A stretch of DNA of 64,000 bases. It comes from Spirosoma radiotolerans. GTDB lineage: Bacteria; Bacteroidota; Bacteroidia; Cytophagales; Spirosomataceae. The notes beneath the pieces were generated by a model. It ran no database searches. It was not told where the DNA came from and was given only the letters and a program-made list of their open reading frames with translations. This document shows, one piece after another, positions 26,869 through 35,548 of the stretch. The position numbers were made by a program, and so were the translations under genes. The stretch lies in NCBI RefSeq assembly GCF_000974425.1, contig NZ_CP010429.1, positions 4,387,501 to 4,451,500 of the forward strand, written 5' to 3'. Positions within the stretch are counted from its first letter, which is position 1. Each line of letters begins with the position of its first letter.

Positions 26869-28839
26869 TTATTGTTCGCCAAACCTGGCGGCTTCGGTAA
26901 TACCTTTCCAGGTATCCGTACGAAACGGTATGGCCGGAAAGTTTTCCTGATTGTATAAATTCACATCGCCATTATCATCCGCCCACCCATAGCGAACGGC
27001 GACTGGTACCGCTACCGAATCAGCGTGAACAACAACCGTATTTCCCTGAATTTCGGCTTTGGCATAATAGAATTTCTGATCGGCACCGGCTACGTCAAAG
27101 CCTCTCACGTAGCCATATTTATCCTTTGCTACCAAACCACTGCCTACGTTCAAAAATGTTAGAATAGCGCGATTATTCTCAACGGTCATTTTATTGAATT
27201 GAGGTCCGCGAGATACTTCATTGCCAGGCTCACCGCTTTTACCGTAAGCGACCCGCATCGCTTCGGCGGCCAGGCGATTTCCGACATCCAGCTTGTTTTT
27301 CGGGTGAATATCGGTGCGCTCTCCAATGTCTGACGTAATGGCCATGCCCGTATTAGGCAACTGAAGAGTCATGGTTTGAGCTTCGCGGAGTTCGGCCCAG
27401 GTACTGCCATGTTGGCTGTCGCCGTTGGCCGCATTGTAACTGGCCAGTTGCACAAACAGGAATGGGAAGTCATAGCCCCAGTGCTGGCGCCAATCCTGAA
27501 TCATGAGCGGAAACGTTTTGCGATATTGATACGCGCGCCCTGCGTTCGACTCGCCCTGATACCAGATAGCCCCCTCAACGGCATACGGGATCAGCGGGTT
27601 GATCATGGCGTTGAACAACTGCGTAGCGAAGGTATTTGGCCCTGGCTTATAGGATGAAGCAAACACATTGGCGACCCGGTATTTCCATTTTCCTGCCAGC
27701 GGAATGGTCAGGTTATCACTAGCGAGCTTTAGTTGTTCAGGGCGGCCCATCAGGCCCCCGCTCCCACCCGTATCCGTAACCCGAATCGCAATTACATTCC
27801 GGCCGGGCTTCAGTAACCCATCGGGAACGGCGTAGGCGCGGGCTTTCCCGCCTTTTGTGCTGCCTAGTAGCTGGCCGTTCACAAACGTGGAGTCATTGTC
27901 GGCCACGGAGTCCATGTAAAGCACCATTTTCTGGCTGTTGCTTCCTTCCGGAATGACAACGTCCTGCCTGAACCAGACAACGCCATCCAGCGTGGGCAAC
28001 CCACCCCACTCCCAATCACCGGGCATGTTCATGGTTTTCCACTCACTATCGTTCAGCGTGGCACTCGCCCAGGTCTGTTCATCAGCGGCTGTAGGCAGGC
28101 TACCCTGCTGTGCTTTTATTAACGCCTGAGTACGGGCGGCCCCCCTTTGAATAACTTCCTCGCTGCCAGCAGGCAGTTTATTGGCGACTAAGCGGAGTTC
28201 ATCGTTCTGGTTCATTGCTTCGCGACTCGTCCAGGTCTCGGAATGCGTACCACCCCAGGAGGTGTTGATGAGCCCAATGGGTACGTTAAGTTCCTTTTGT
28301 AACTGCTTCGCAAAAAAGTACCCGACAGCGGTAAACTGTGGGGCGGAAGCTGGTGTGCATACACTCCAGCTTCCTTCGATATTGTCTTTGGGCGTCAAGC
28401 TTATATCTTTCTTAACCAGCAGTTGGCGGATGTTTGGGTAATTAGCCACCGGAATTTCTGTTTTGGCATTGGCGGCTGCAGCCAGCGGCCACTCCATATT
28501 CGACTGCCCGGAACAGATCCATACTTCGCCCGCTAGTACGTCGTCAAACGTGACAGTGTTGCGTTTTCCTTTTACCAGCAATTGATAAGGGCCACCGGCT
28601 TCCATCGCATCGAGCGTAACGCGCCATTTCCCATCTTTGCCGGCTTTGGTCGTTTTCGTTTGATTGTTGAGTGTTACCGTCACCTTCTCACCAGCCTCGG
28701 CCCACCCCCAAACAGGCACTGGCTTTCGACGCTGTAAGACCATGTGTGAGCCAAAAACATTCGGCAAACGCACATCAGCAAAGGCCGTCTGAAAGGTAAG
28801 CAGACTCGTCAATAATATTCCCCATGTAAAGCATCTCAT
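26869..28839 (-). CDS. Sialate O-acetylesterase (SGNH hydrolase)
   Basis: 656 aa with signal peptide (LLTSLLTFQTAFA). Removes O-acetyl groups from sialic acids or other sugars outside the cytoplasm. Catalytic features: Ser in WICSGQSNMEW, GAIWYQGESNA block, and the Asp/His pair in RTDIHPKNK. A jelly-roll insertion sits in the middle (from about residue 260), as is usual in this Bacteroidota family. No sialidase or nan gene is adjacent, so the true substrate may be another acetylated glycan. Confidence 0.92.
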   Translation of the reverse strand: MRCFTWGILLTSLLTFQTAFADVRLPNVFGSHMVLQRRKPVPVWGWAEAGEKVTVTLNNQTKTTKAGKDGKWRVTLDAMEAGGPYQLLVKGKRNTVTFDDVLAGEVWICSGQSNMEWPLAAAANAKTEIPVANYPNIRQLLVKKDISLTPKDNIEGSWSVCTPASAPQFTAVGYFFAKQLQKELNVPIGLINTSWGGTHSETWTSREAMNQNDELRLVANKLPAGSEEVIQRGAARTQALIKAQQGSLPTAADEQTWASATLNDSEWKTMNMPGDWEWGGLPTLDGVVWFRQDVVIPEGSNSQKMVLYMDSVADNDSTFVNGQLLGSTKGGKARAYAVPDGLLKPGRNVIAIRVTDTGGSGGLMGRPEQLKLASDNLTIPLAGKWKYRVANVFASSYKPGPNTFATQLFNAMINPLIPYAVEGAIWYQGESNAGRAYQYRKTFPLMIQDWRQHWGYDFPFLFVQLASYNAANGDSQHGSTWAELREAQTMTLQLPNTGMAITSDIGERTDIHPKNKLDVGNRLAAEAMRVAYGKSGEPGNEVSRGPQFNKMTVENNRAILTFLNVGSGLVAKDKYGYVRGFDVAGADQKFYYAKAEIQGNTVVVHADSVAVPVAVRYGWADDNGDVNLYNQENFPAIPFRTDTWKGITEAARFGEQ

Positions 28840-28950
28840 ACGTAGTCAATCGTTAGTTATGTAGTTGTTTGTAGCCTCGGAGTGGTTATTAACACAAAAG
28901 TCGAAAATTTACTTTTATCCTTATGGATTCAGTTACTCTTCCTCCTGGCC

Positions 28951-29838
28951 ATGAAAACAGAACGAATACTAGTGACCGGCGCAAGCGGTAACGTGGGGTT
29001 AGAAACCCTGCGTGCGCTTATAAATGACGCCACCCGCGAACGATTTGAAGTCATTGCGGGTGTACGGAATCCAGCGAAGCCAATAGCCACCATACCAATA
29101 CAACCCGATGGGACCGTTGCCCTTGACTTTGCCAATTCGGCTACATTTGAGGTAGCCTTGCGTGGCATTGATCGGGTGTTACTGGTCCGGCCTCCTCAAC
29201 TGGCCGATGTGGCTCTTTATTTTAAACCCTTCATGGAGGCTATGAAACGGGCGAGCGTCCGTCAGGTCGTTTTTCTGTCGCTTCAGGGCGTTGAAAACAA
29301 TCCGGTGACACCCCATCATAAAATTGAAAAACTAATTGTTGATTCGGGCTTGCCCTACACGTTTCTGCGACCGAGTTTTTTCATGCAGAACTTGAGCACA
29401 ACCCATCGGGACGAGATTCGACTTCGAAACGAAATCTTTGTTCCGGCAGGCAATGGCCGCACCAGTTTCATTGACGTTCAGGATATTGGCGAAGTGGCCG
29501 CGCTGTCGCTGACCAGCCAGACGAACGAGTTCATAAACCAGTCTTATGAATTGACCGGCTCCGAAGCCCTGACCTATTCTGAAGTAGCTGATGTATTAAC
29601 GGACGTATTGGGCCGGAAAATCACCTACCGGAATCCATCTATTCTGCAATTCATCTGGCAGAAATGGCATAAAGAAACTGTGCCGTTGGGCTTCACCCTG
29701 ACCATGGTTGCCTTATACACCGTAGCGAAATTAGGGAAAGCGGCTGTCCTTACACAGGAAACCGAACGATTATTGAACCACCCTCCACGCACTTTCCGGC
29801 AGTTTGCGGAGGCCAACCGAAGCGTTTGGATGCCTTGA
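28951..29838 (+). CDS. NAD(P)-binding NmrA-like oxidoreductase
   Basis: 295 aa from MKTERILVTGASGNVGLE; an earlier ATG at 28882 would put a hydrophobic stretch before the Rossmann motif. GASGNVG is the nucleotide-binding loop, and the FLRPSFFMQNL and ELTGSEALTYSEVADVL stretches are typical of the atypical SDR/NmrA group. These proteins are NAD(P)-dependent reductases or redox sensors. The substrate cannot be told. Divergent from the esterase gene. Confidence 0.88.
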   Translation: MKTERILVTGASGNVGLETLRALINDATRERFEVIAGVRNPAKPIATIPIQPDGTVALDFANSATFEVALRGIDRVLLVRPPQLADVALYFKPFMEAMKRASVRQVVFLSLQGVENNPVTPHHKIEKLIVDSGLPYTFLRPSFFMQNLSTTHRDEIRLRNEIFVPAGNGRTSFIDVQDIGEVAALSLTSQTNEFINQSYELTGSEALTYSEVADVLTDVLGRKITYRNPSILQFIWQKWHKETVPLGFTLTMVALYTVAKLGKAAVLTQETERLLNHPPRTFRQFAEANRSVWMP

Positions 29839-29840
29839 GG

Positions 29841-30749
29841 CTAACGAATATGTGGAGTTTTTCCGCGTACGTCCAGCGCGTTGGTCAGTTGCCGCCGGGT
29901 GGCGAACGTATAGCGTAAGGTAACGCCATAACTCATGCCACTGCCATCGCCCAGCAATTGCGCTTTTTGCACCGATGTGCGGCTACCTGCATTCGGCTCT
30001 CCGCTTTGTGTAGCTGGGTAATTAACCGCATAGGTTACGTCGGTGGTGAGGGCATTGCTCAGGCCCCAGAATTTACGTACCGAGAAGCCCAGATCAATGG
30101 CGTTACTGAGCCGGATGTTATATTCAGCTCCCAGTTCGGCCAGGGCGGTCATTCTGGTGTTCGCCTGCGTTTGGCTGGCCAGGCGAAGGGTATCCGGCGT
30201 TTCCCGCCGACCGTCATATCGATACCCAATGAGTGAAAACTTGCCTTCCTGCTGCCCACTATTCGGCACTATCCACATTCCTCCGCTTAACCAGAATCCC
30301 GATCGTAGCCAGGGTTTGCTGGTGGACACGACAAGCCGTTTTCCGCGCAGGACAAACGCATTTTGCTTGCTGTTATATCGGAATACCAGTGGATAACTGG
30401 CGTTTGTGACGGATACCTGTGTATGAATTGGCATTCGGGCGTAACCCGCTTCGAAGGCCCACCGCTCCCGGTACACCCAACCGACGACCGCTCCCCAGCC
30501 TGCCTTACCTACTACATCGCTCTGAATAAGGCCATCGAATGAATTATCAAGTTTGGCCCGGTCGGTACGAATGAAGCCATCGAGCGACGCATACCAGCGA
30601 CTTTTGATATAAGGCCCACCGTATCGGGTGAGCAGCCGATCATAGTGCTGGCTCTGCTCTGGTAACCGATAGTAGTCCGTAATACCCTGCCCATAGGTAG
30701 GTAATACGGCGAATCCGAGTAGTACATACAGGAAGTAGCGTTTCATCAT
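29841..30749 (-). CDS. Outer-membrane beta-barrel-like protein of unknown function
   Basis: 302 aa from the double Met at 30749/30746, with a signal peptide (YFLYVLLGFAVLPTYGQ). Alternating strands such as WGAVVGWVYRERWAFEAGYARM and the end MSYGVTLRYTFATRR suggest an 8-to-12-strand barrel. A longer start at 30806 adds poor residues before the signal. It converges with the oxidoreductase gene and leaves only 2 bp between the stops, so transcripts overlap. Confidence 0.75.
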   Translation of the reverse strand: MMKRYFLYVLLGFAVLPTYGQGITDYYRLPEQSQHYDRLLTRYGGPYIKSRWYASLDGFIRTDRAKLDNSFDGLIQSDVVGKAGWGAVVGWVYRERWAFEAGYARMPIHTQVSVTNASYPLVFRYNSKQNAFVLRGKRLVVSTSKPWLRSGFWLSGGMWIVPNSGQQEGKFSLIGYRYDGRRETPDTLRLASQTQANTRMTALAELGAEYNIRLSNAIDLGFSVRKFWGLSNALTTDVTYAVNYPATQSGEPNAGSRTSVQKAQLLGDGSGMSYGVTLRYTFATRRQLTNALDVRGKTPHIR

Positions 30750-30919
30750 CGGGTATCGGTTAGAGCGTTTTACAAATAACGCGATAAGCGTTTGTTTGTT
30801 AACCACTTACAGACAATTTAATTCGTAAACGGTCATTGATTAATACGTTTATGACCCCAACCGGGCTAATTGCGTTCGAAAGAAGGGCTAAATAAGTAGT
30901 ATTACCCTGTTTAGACGTT

Positions 30920-30970
30920 GTTTATAAGCAAGAAACCCAGTCGTATGGACTGGGTTTCTTGCTTATAAAC
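30920..30970. terminator. Perfect hairpin with a T8 tract on the plus strand
   Basis: 23-bp perfect stem (30920-30942 with 30948-30970), 5-nt loop. On the plus strand it is followed by ATTTTTTTTC. The nearest gene it could end is the minus-strand DUF2911 gene, on whose strand the T tract is absent. It may work both ways, or end an unseen plus-strand RNA. Confidence 0.7.
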
Positions 30971-30998
30971 ATTTTTTTTCGATCTCCGGACCGTTATC

Positions 30999-31529
30999 TC
31001 AACCGTGCTTCATAACAGGTACCGAAATCGTCATGTTATCCCAGGCAATCGCAATGCTGCTGTTAGCCGGGGTAATCATTAGTTTTTCGATGGGTGATTT
31101 AGTCATCGAAACGGGCACCTTGATCGTAGCCACATCGGTACCTTTGATTTTTTCATAATCATACGCGCCCCATTGGCCCAGCGTGCTGTTTAAAATAACG
31201 CTCCACTCTTTCTCACCAGGAATGGTGAACAGCGTGTATGTACCCGCTTTAACCATCTTGCCACCGAACATCACGTCGTTTTTAAACGTCACTTCAGTTG
31301 CTTCATTAGCTCCTGTCCGCCAAACTTTACCATATTTCTCCAGGCTGTTCGAGCCTTCAGCGCCAAAAATAACCCGGCCTTTTTTGGAAGGCTGGCCATA
31401 TACGACCTTGATGTTTTTGTCGGGGCTTTCAGCGGTTATTTTAGGACTTGCGGGGGCTTTGTTATCTTGCGCCTGTACCCACGATACCGTAGCAAAAAGC
31501 AACGTAAAAACTGCAATTAGATTTTTCAT
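30999..31529 (-). CDS. DUF2911-family secreted protein
   Basis: 176 aa with a signal peptide (MKNLIAVFTLLFATVSWVQA). The conserved DUF2911 block is clear: IKVVYGQPSKKGRVIFG, the KVWRTGANEATEVTF and AGTYTLFTIPGEKEWSVI segments, and LGQWGAYDY. Probably a periplasmic beta-sandwich; the function is not known in this family. Single gene. Confidence 0.9.
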   Translation of the reverse strand: MKNLIAVFTLLFATVSWVQAQDNKAPASPKITAESPDKNIKVVYGQPSKKGRVIFGAEGSNSLEKYGKVWRTGANEATEVTFKNDVMFGGKMVKAGTYTLFTIPGEKEWSVILNSTLGQWGAYDYEKIKGTDVATIKVPVSMTKSPIEKLMITPANSSIAIAWDNMTISVPVMKHG

Positions 31530-31752
31530 GTGTTAATGATTGGATTTGTTTTGAACGTATCACTGTCTATACGACACAAAGTAAACGATAGTTTTTTGAG
31601 ATATAGGTAAAGAGTGCAAGCAAAGTTCGGTATTTTTATACGTAGTAAGCGGTATGTTCGTTTCCGGATAATGCGCTGCTTTTCTGGCGTAGTTCATCCC
31701 TACAGACGTATCATTGACCCTTAGTAACCTTTTAAGCAGACGCATCGCCCCC

Positions 31753-33573
31753 ATGGCAACAACTTATTTTAGCAAACGCAACCTTCAGTTTTTGTTGCAC
31801 GAAGTTTTCAAAGCCGAGGAGCTGACTAAATACGAATACTTCAGTGCTCACGACCGCGAAACATTCAACCTCGTGCTCGATTCGGCTACTTACATTGCCG
31901 ATACACTCATGCATCCGTACCTGAAGGATGTCGATAAAAACCAGCCGGAACTTACAAACGGGCAGGTTACGGTTCATCCAAAAATTAAAGAATACCTGAA
32001 AGCTATGGGCGACGCGGGCCTGATCGGGGCTGGTTTTTCCTTTGAGCACGGCGGACAGCAATTACCGGAAATGCTTAGTTCCTGCGTGGGCTTTATCCTG
32101 ATGGCCGCCAATAACGGCATGATGTATACAGGCCTTACGTCAGGAGCAGCTCACCTCATTACTTCGTTCGGATCGCCTGAGTTAAATGAGCTTTATGTAC
32201 CGAATCTGCTGGCGGGCACCTGGCAGGGAACGATGGCGCTCACCGAACCACAAGCGGGCTCGTCGCTCTCCGATGTGACGACCTCGGCTACGCCACTCCC
32301 CGACAGCCAACCGGGAATGGCCGCTTACCAAATCAAGGGACAGAAAGTATTTATCTCGGCGGGTGATCATGATGCGACCGAAAACATCATTCATCTGATG
32401 CTGGCGCGGATTGATGGAGCGCCCAAGGGTACAAAAGGCATTTCGTTATTCATTGTCCCCAAATACCGGCCCGACGAACAGGGCCGTTTTGTCGACAACG
32501 ACGTCATTTCGACGGGCGTTTACCATAAGATGGGACAGAAAGGCGTACCGGCCATGCACCTCACCATGGGCTCAAACGACAATACCATCGGTTACCTCGT
32601 TGGTGAGCCACACCAGGGCTTGCCGTATATGTTCCAGATGATGAACGAAGCCCGCATTGGGGTAGGCATGACAGCAACTGGTATTGCCACGGCGGCCTAT
32701 TATGCAGCTTTGGAATATGCGAGAGAACGCCCACAAAGCAGACGGTTGAATAATAAAAACCAGCTAGACGCTCCACAGACGCCAATCATCAACCACCCCG
32801 ACGTTCGGCGGATGTTATTATTTCAGAAAGCCGTTACGGAAGGATCGCTCTCGCTACTGCTGGAGGCAGCCCGGCTTTATGATATCAGCGAAGTGGCCGA
32901 AGGCGAGGAGAAAGAAAATGCGTTCTTACTGCTCGATTTACTAATGCCAGTGGCAAAATCCTACCCATCCGAAATGGGTGTGCAGTCGGTCAGTCAAAGT
33001 TTACAAACCTTTGGCGGCTATGGCTATACGGAAGACTTCCCAGTCGAGCAGTTGTACCGCGATATTCGCATTACGCCCATCTATGAAGGCACGACGGGCA
33101 TTCAGGCGCAGGATTTACTAGGGCGGAAGATGACCATGAAAGGGGGGAAAGCACCTCAATTGCTTTTTGCCGAAATGAGCAAACTAATCGCCGAAGCCAG
33201 CACATTCGATGAGTTGAAGCCCTATGCAGACCAGTTAGGAGCCGAACTCAAGCGGGTACAGGAGGTCATGATGAGTCTGCTACCGCACGCGCAGGAAGGG
33301 AACATTGAACGCTACTTGTCCGACGCAACGCTGTTTCTGGAGCTATTCGGGATCGTGGTGGTTGCCTGGCAGTGGTTAAAACAGGCGGTTGTCGCCAAAC
33401 AAACACTGGTGACCCGGAATCCTCAGGGCGACGATCTGATCTTCTACGAAGGCAAGATTCACACGATGAAGTTTTATTTTCACTACGAAGTTCCTAAAAC
33501 ACTGGGTCTGGCCGTTCGCCTGAAAGATACCGAAGTACTTACGATTGTATCAGAGAAGGAGTTGGCTTTGTAA
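31753..33573 (+). CDS. Acyl-CoA dehydrogenase, long C-terminally extended form
   Basis: 606 aa from MATTYFSKRNLQFLLHEVF; the ATG at 31714 is less likely. FAD enzyme of fatty-acid beta-oxidation. Domains in order: short N-terminal extension, N-domain, middle strand domain with MALTEPQAGSSLSDV and KVFISAGDHD, C-terminal helical domain with the catalytic Glu in YEGTTGIQA, and an extra C-terminal helical domain typical of 600-aa enzymes for long chains. A second, shorter acyl-CoA dehydrogenase lies at the right window edge. Confidence 0.93.
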   Translation: MATTYFSKRNLQFLLHEVFKAEELTKYEYFSAHDRETFNLVLDSATYIADTLMHPYLKDVDKNQPELTNGQVTVHPKIKEYLKAMGDAGLIGAGFSFEHGGQQLPEMLSSCVGFILMAANNGMMYTGLTSGAAHLITSFGSPELNELYVPNLLAGTWQGTMALTEPQAGSSLSDVTTSATPLPDSQPGMAAYQIKGQKVFISAGDHDATENIIHLMLARIDGAPKGTKGISLFIVPKYRPDEQGRFVDNDVISTGVYHKMGQKGVPAMHLTMGSNDNTIGYLVGEPHQGLPYMFQMMNEARIGVGMTATGIATAAYYAALEYARERPQSRRLNNKNQLDAPQTPIINHPDVRRMLLFQKAVTEGSLSLLLEAARLYDISEVAEGEEKENAFLLLDLLMPVAKSYPSEMGVQSVSQSLQTFGGYGYTEDFPVEQLYRDIRITPIYEGTTGIQAQDLLGRKMTMKGGKAPQLLFAEMSKLIAEASTFDELKPYADQLGAELKRVQEVMMSLLPHAQEGNIERYLSDATLFLELFGIVVVAWQWLKQAVVAKQTLVTRNPQGDDLIFYEGKIHTMKFYFHYEVPKTLGLAVRLKDTEVLTIVSEKELAL

Positions 33574-33586
33574 ATCAACTTCACCT

Positions 33587-33628
33587 ACTAAAAGAGATCG
33601 CTTCGAGAAGCGATCTCTTTTAGTTTTT
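33587..33628 (+). terminator. Terminator of the acyl-CoA dehydrogenase gene
   Basis: 17-bp perfect stem (33587-33603 with 33608-33624), 4-nt loop, followed by TTTTAA. Confidence 0.85.
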
Positions 33629-33814
33629 AAACACGTTCAACAACATCAAGTCTCAAAGAGTAAGGCATCTGCTCCAGATACTCTTTTCGAAGGTGTTGGT
33701 ATTGGCGTAATGCCAAATCACTGCTTGCTTGTCGGTGTCTTAGTATCTGGCGATGGACTCTAGCTGCTCACTTATTGCCTGTAAAAAATGTGCTTTTATC
33801 TCCGGGTCATTCAT
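33627..33814 (-). pseudogene. Probable frameshifted small gene
   Basis: On the minus strand an ATG at 33814 opens MNDPEIKAHFLQAISEQLES and then stops. Shifting one frame near IAR continues as ASSDLALRQYQHLRKEYLEQ and ends LDVVERV at a stop (33627-33629). The two parts together read as one helical protein of about 62 aa with no other stop. I cannot name the family. It may be a decaying gene, a programmed shift or a sequencing error. It shares its end with the acyl-CoA dehydrogenase terminator. Confidence 0.4.
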
Positions 33815-33874
33815 GATATATGAAGGTAAAGCTATGTTTTTTAAGGTTTTTCGAGCTTCTAACGTCAGAACCTT

Positions 33875-33882
33875 TACCTTTG
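33875..33882 (+). promoter_or_regulatory. -7 element of the hydrolase-mntA-hepT-serBA operon
   Basis: TACCTTTG, 26 nt before the ATG at 33908. The next three genes follow with gaps of 14, -8 and 3 bp, so this is probably their main promoter. Confidence 0.6.
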
Positions 33883-33907
33883 CGGCTTCAATCGCCCGCG
33901 TTCGGTA

Positions 33908-34879
33908 ATGCCGCTGATTGCTAAATCGAGTTATAAGCCGCCTATTCAGTTATGGAATGGGCACCTGCAAACCATCATTCCCTCGCTCTTTCGCAAGGTA
34001 GCGGTTTCCTACGTTCGCGAACGAATCGAAACACCGGATGATGATTTTCTGGATCTGGATTGGTGCTATGCCGATGGTTCCTCAAAACCTCTCGTAATTC
34101 TTACGCATGGGCTTGAGGGGAGTTCAACCAGCCAGTATCTGGCCGGCATGGTGCGGCACCTGACCCGATATGGCTTCGACTGTCTGGCCTGGCATTATCG
34201 TTCCTGTAGTGGCGAAATGAACCGTCAGAAACGATTTTATCACATCGGCGAAACCGGCGATCTACACTTCATCACACAACATGCCCTATCGAAGGGCTAT
34301 CAGACTCTTTACCTCATGGGGTTCAGCGCGGGCGGCAACGTCACGCTGAAATACCTTGGCGAGCGCAGCGGAGCAGCCCTAAATCCAGCCATTAAGAAAG
34401 GCGTCGTTTTTTCGGTACCGGTCGATTTAATGGGGTCCGCCCGGCGGCTCGAACAATGGGATAGCCTGGTCTATAACCACCGGTTTAACCGAACCCTGAA
34501 ACGGAAAGTCCTGGAAAAAGCAGCCGCCATGCCGGGTGTCTTTCCAACAGAGGCCGTGAGCAAGGCGCGAAGCATCCGGGAATTTGACAACCTGTTTACG
34601 GCCCCGATGAATGGTTTTCGGGATGTGACAGATTACTATACACAGAGTAGTTCGTTACAATTCATAGCAAGCATTACCATTCCAACGTTGATCGTGAATG
34701 CCAAAAATGACCCGTTTCTTTCCCCGGAATGTTTTCCGGAGGCTTTGGGCCGGGAACTCCCCAACGTCTGGATGGAGTTTCCTGAGCAGGGCGGCCACTG
34801 TGGCTTTCCACCCCAAACCGGTGGAATTCAGGGCACTTACTGGTCAGAAGAGCGGGCTTTGGCCTTTTTGACGAATTAA
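33908..34879 (+). CDS. Alpha/beta hydrolase, YheT family
   Basis: 323 aa. Nucleophile Ser in MGFSAGGNVTLKYLGE, Asp in NAKNDPFLSPE and His in QGGHCGF form a full triad, and VILTHGLEGSSTSQYL gives the oxyanion loop. The N-terminal NGHLQTIIPSLFR is typical of the YheT/ABHD1-3 group, which are esterases or lipases of uncertain substrate. First gene of an operon with a toxin-antitoxin pair and serine synthesis genes; a functional link is not evident. Confidence 0.92.
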   Translation: MPLIAKSSYKPPIQLWNGHLQTIIPSLFRKVAVSYVRERIETPDDDFLDLDWCYADGSSKPLVILTHGLEGSSTSQYLAGMVRHLTRYGFDCLAWHYRSCSGEMNRQKRFYHIGETGDLHFITQHALSKGYQTLYLMGFSAGGNVTLKYLGERSGAALNPAIKKGVVFSVPVDLMGSARRLEQWDSLVYNHRFNRTLKRKVLEKAAAMPGVFPTEAVSKARSIREFDNLFTAPMNGFRDVTDYYTQSSSLQFIASITIPTLIVNAKNDPFLSPECFPEALGRELPNVWMEFPEQGGHCGFPPQTGGIQGTYWSEERALAFLTN

Positions 34880-34893
34880 TAAAGAAAATCGCT

Positions 34894-35181
34894 ATGGATG
34901 GCAAGCAAATAAAAGAACTGTTAAAGGCTAATAAAGAGCATTTATTTGTCACGTATCCACTAGCGTCATTGGCCTTGTTTGGCTCATATGCAGAAGGTAC
35001 GGAAATCGAAGACAGCGATGTAGACATCTTAGTTGAGTTCAAACAGCCAGTCGGTTTCGAATTCATCGACTTATCAATTGAATTGGAAAACCTCCTTCAA
35101 AAGCCAGTTGATTTGGTCACCCGACAAGCCATAAAGCCTAAACTAATGCCCTATATCACTCGACAATTATATTATGTCTAA
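34894..35181 (+). CDS. mntA: MntA-type nucleotidyltransferase antitoxin
   Basis: 95-aa minimal nucleotidyltransferase. The GS-x10-DxD motif is exact: G30-S31, then ten residues, then D42-V-D44, with a third Asp (D73) in PVDLVTR. In studied MntA-HepT pairs this enzyme AMPylates the toxin on a Tyr and so shuts it off. It overlaps hepT by 8 bp. Normal length. The pair sits within an operon rather than in a mobile island. Confidence 0.9.
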   Translation: MDGKQIKELLKANKEHLFVTYPLASLALFGSYAEGTEIEDSDVDILVEFKQPVGFEFIDLSIELENLLQKPVDLVTRQAIKPKLMPYITRQLYYV

Positions 35182-35545
35182 GCGGTCACTGTATATTCTT
35201 TTAACGGATATGCTAGAGGCTGTTGATACAATACAGGAATATACGAACGACTTAAATTATGAATCGTTCTTAAACAGTAAAATGGTTCGAGATGCAGTTG
35301 TTCGAAACGTTCAGGTGTTAGGCGGAGCGGCTAACCGCATTCCTAAACCTTTTCGAGATCAACACGCAACCATCGAATGGTTGCGTATTATCCGTACTCG
35401 TCATATTCTTGTTCACGACTATTTTGGGCTGGACTATAAAATACTGTGGCGTATAATAACCGTTCATTTGCCACCGCTTCAGCAGTCGATAAAACAAATT
35501 TTAGACATTGACCCGCTGGAAGATGCGGATATTGACCAAATCTAG
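35174..35545 (+). CDS. hepT: HepT-type HEPN ribonuclease toxin (DUF86)
   Basis: 123-aa HEPN-fold protein, mostly helical. The RNase motif R-x4-H-x-Y is present as R76, H81 and Y83 (RHILVHDY). In the characterised system Y83's counterpart is the AMPylated Tyr. The toxin cleaves RNA when free. Its stop is only 3 bp before the SerB-SerA fusion start, so both are on one transcript. Confidence 0.9.
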   Translation: MSKRSLYILLTDMLEAVDTIQEYTNDLNYESFLNSKMVRDAVVRNVQVLGGAANRIPKPFRDQHATIEWLRIIRTRHILVHDYFGLDYKILWRIITVHLPPLQQSIKQILDIDPLEDADIDQI

Positions 35546-35548
35546 ATT

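Larger units (their letters stand above)
33574..33907. other. Intergenic region between acyl-CoA dehydrogenase and the serine operon
   Basis: Holds, from left to right, the dehydrogenase terminator, the frameshifted minus-strand small gene and the promoter of the next operon. No intact gene is seen. Confidence 0.6.

Noticed and set aside
33545..33763. 72-residue open frame on the plus strand after the acyl-CoA dehydrogenase
   Set aside because: It passes through the dehydrogenase terminator and has no protein-like features; the minus strand of the same place reads better.
33908..35545. Mobile island carrying the toxin-antitoxin pair
   Set aside because: No integrase, tRNA, direct repeats or shift in base composition around it; gene spacing is that of a normal operon.
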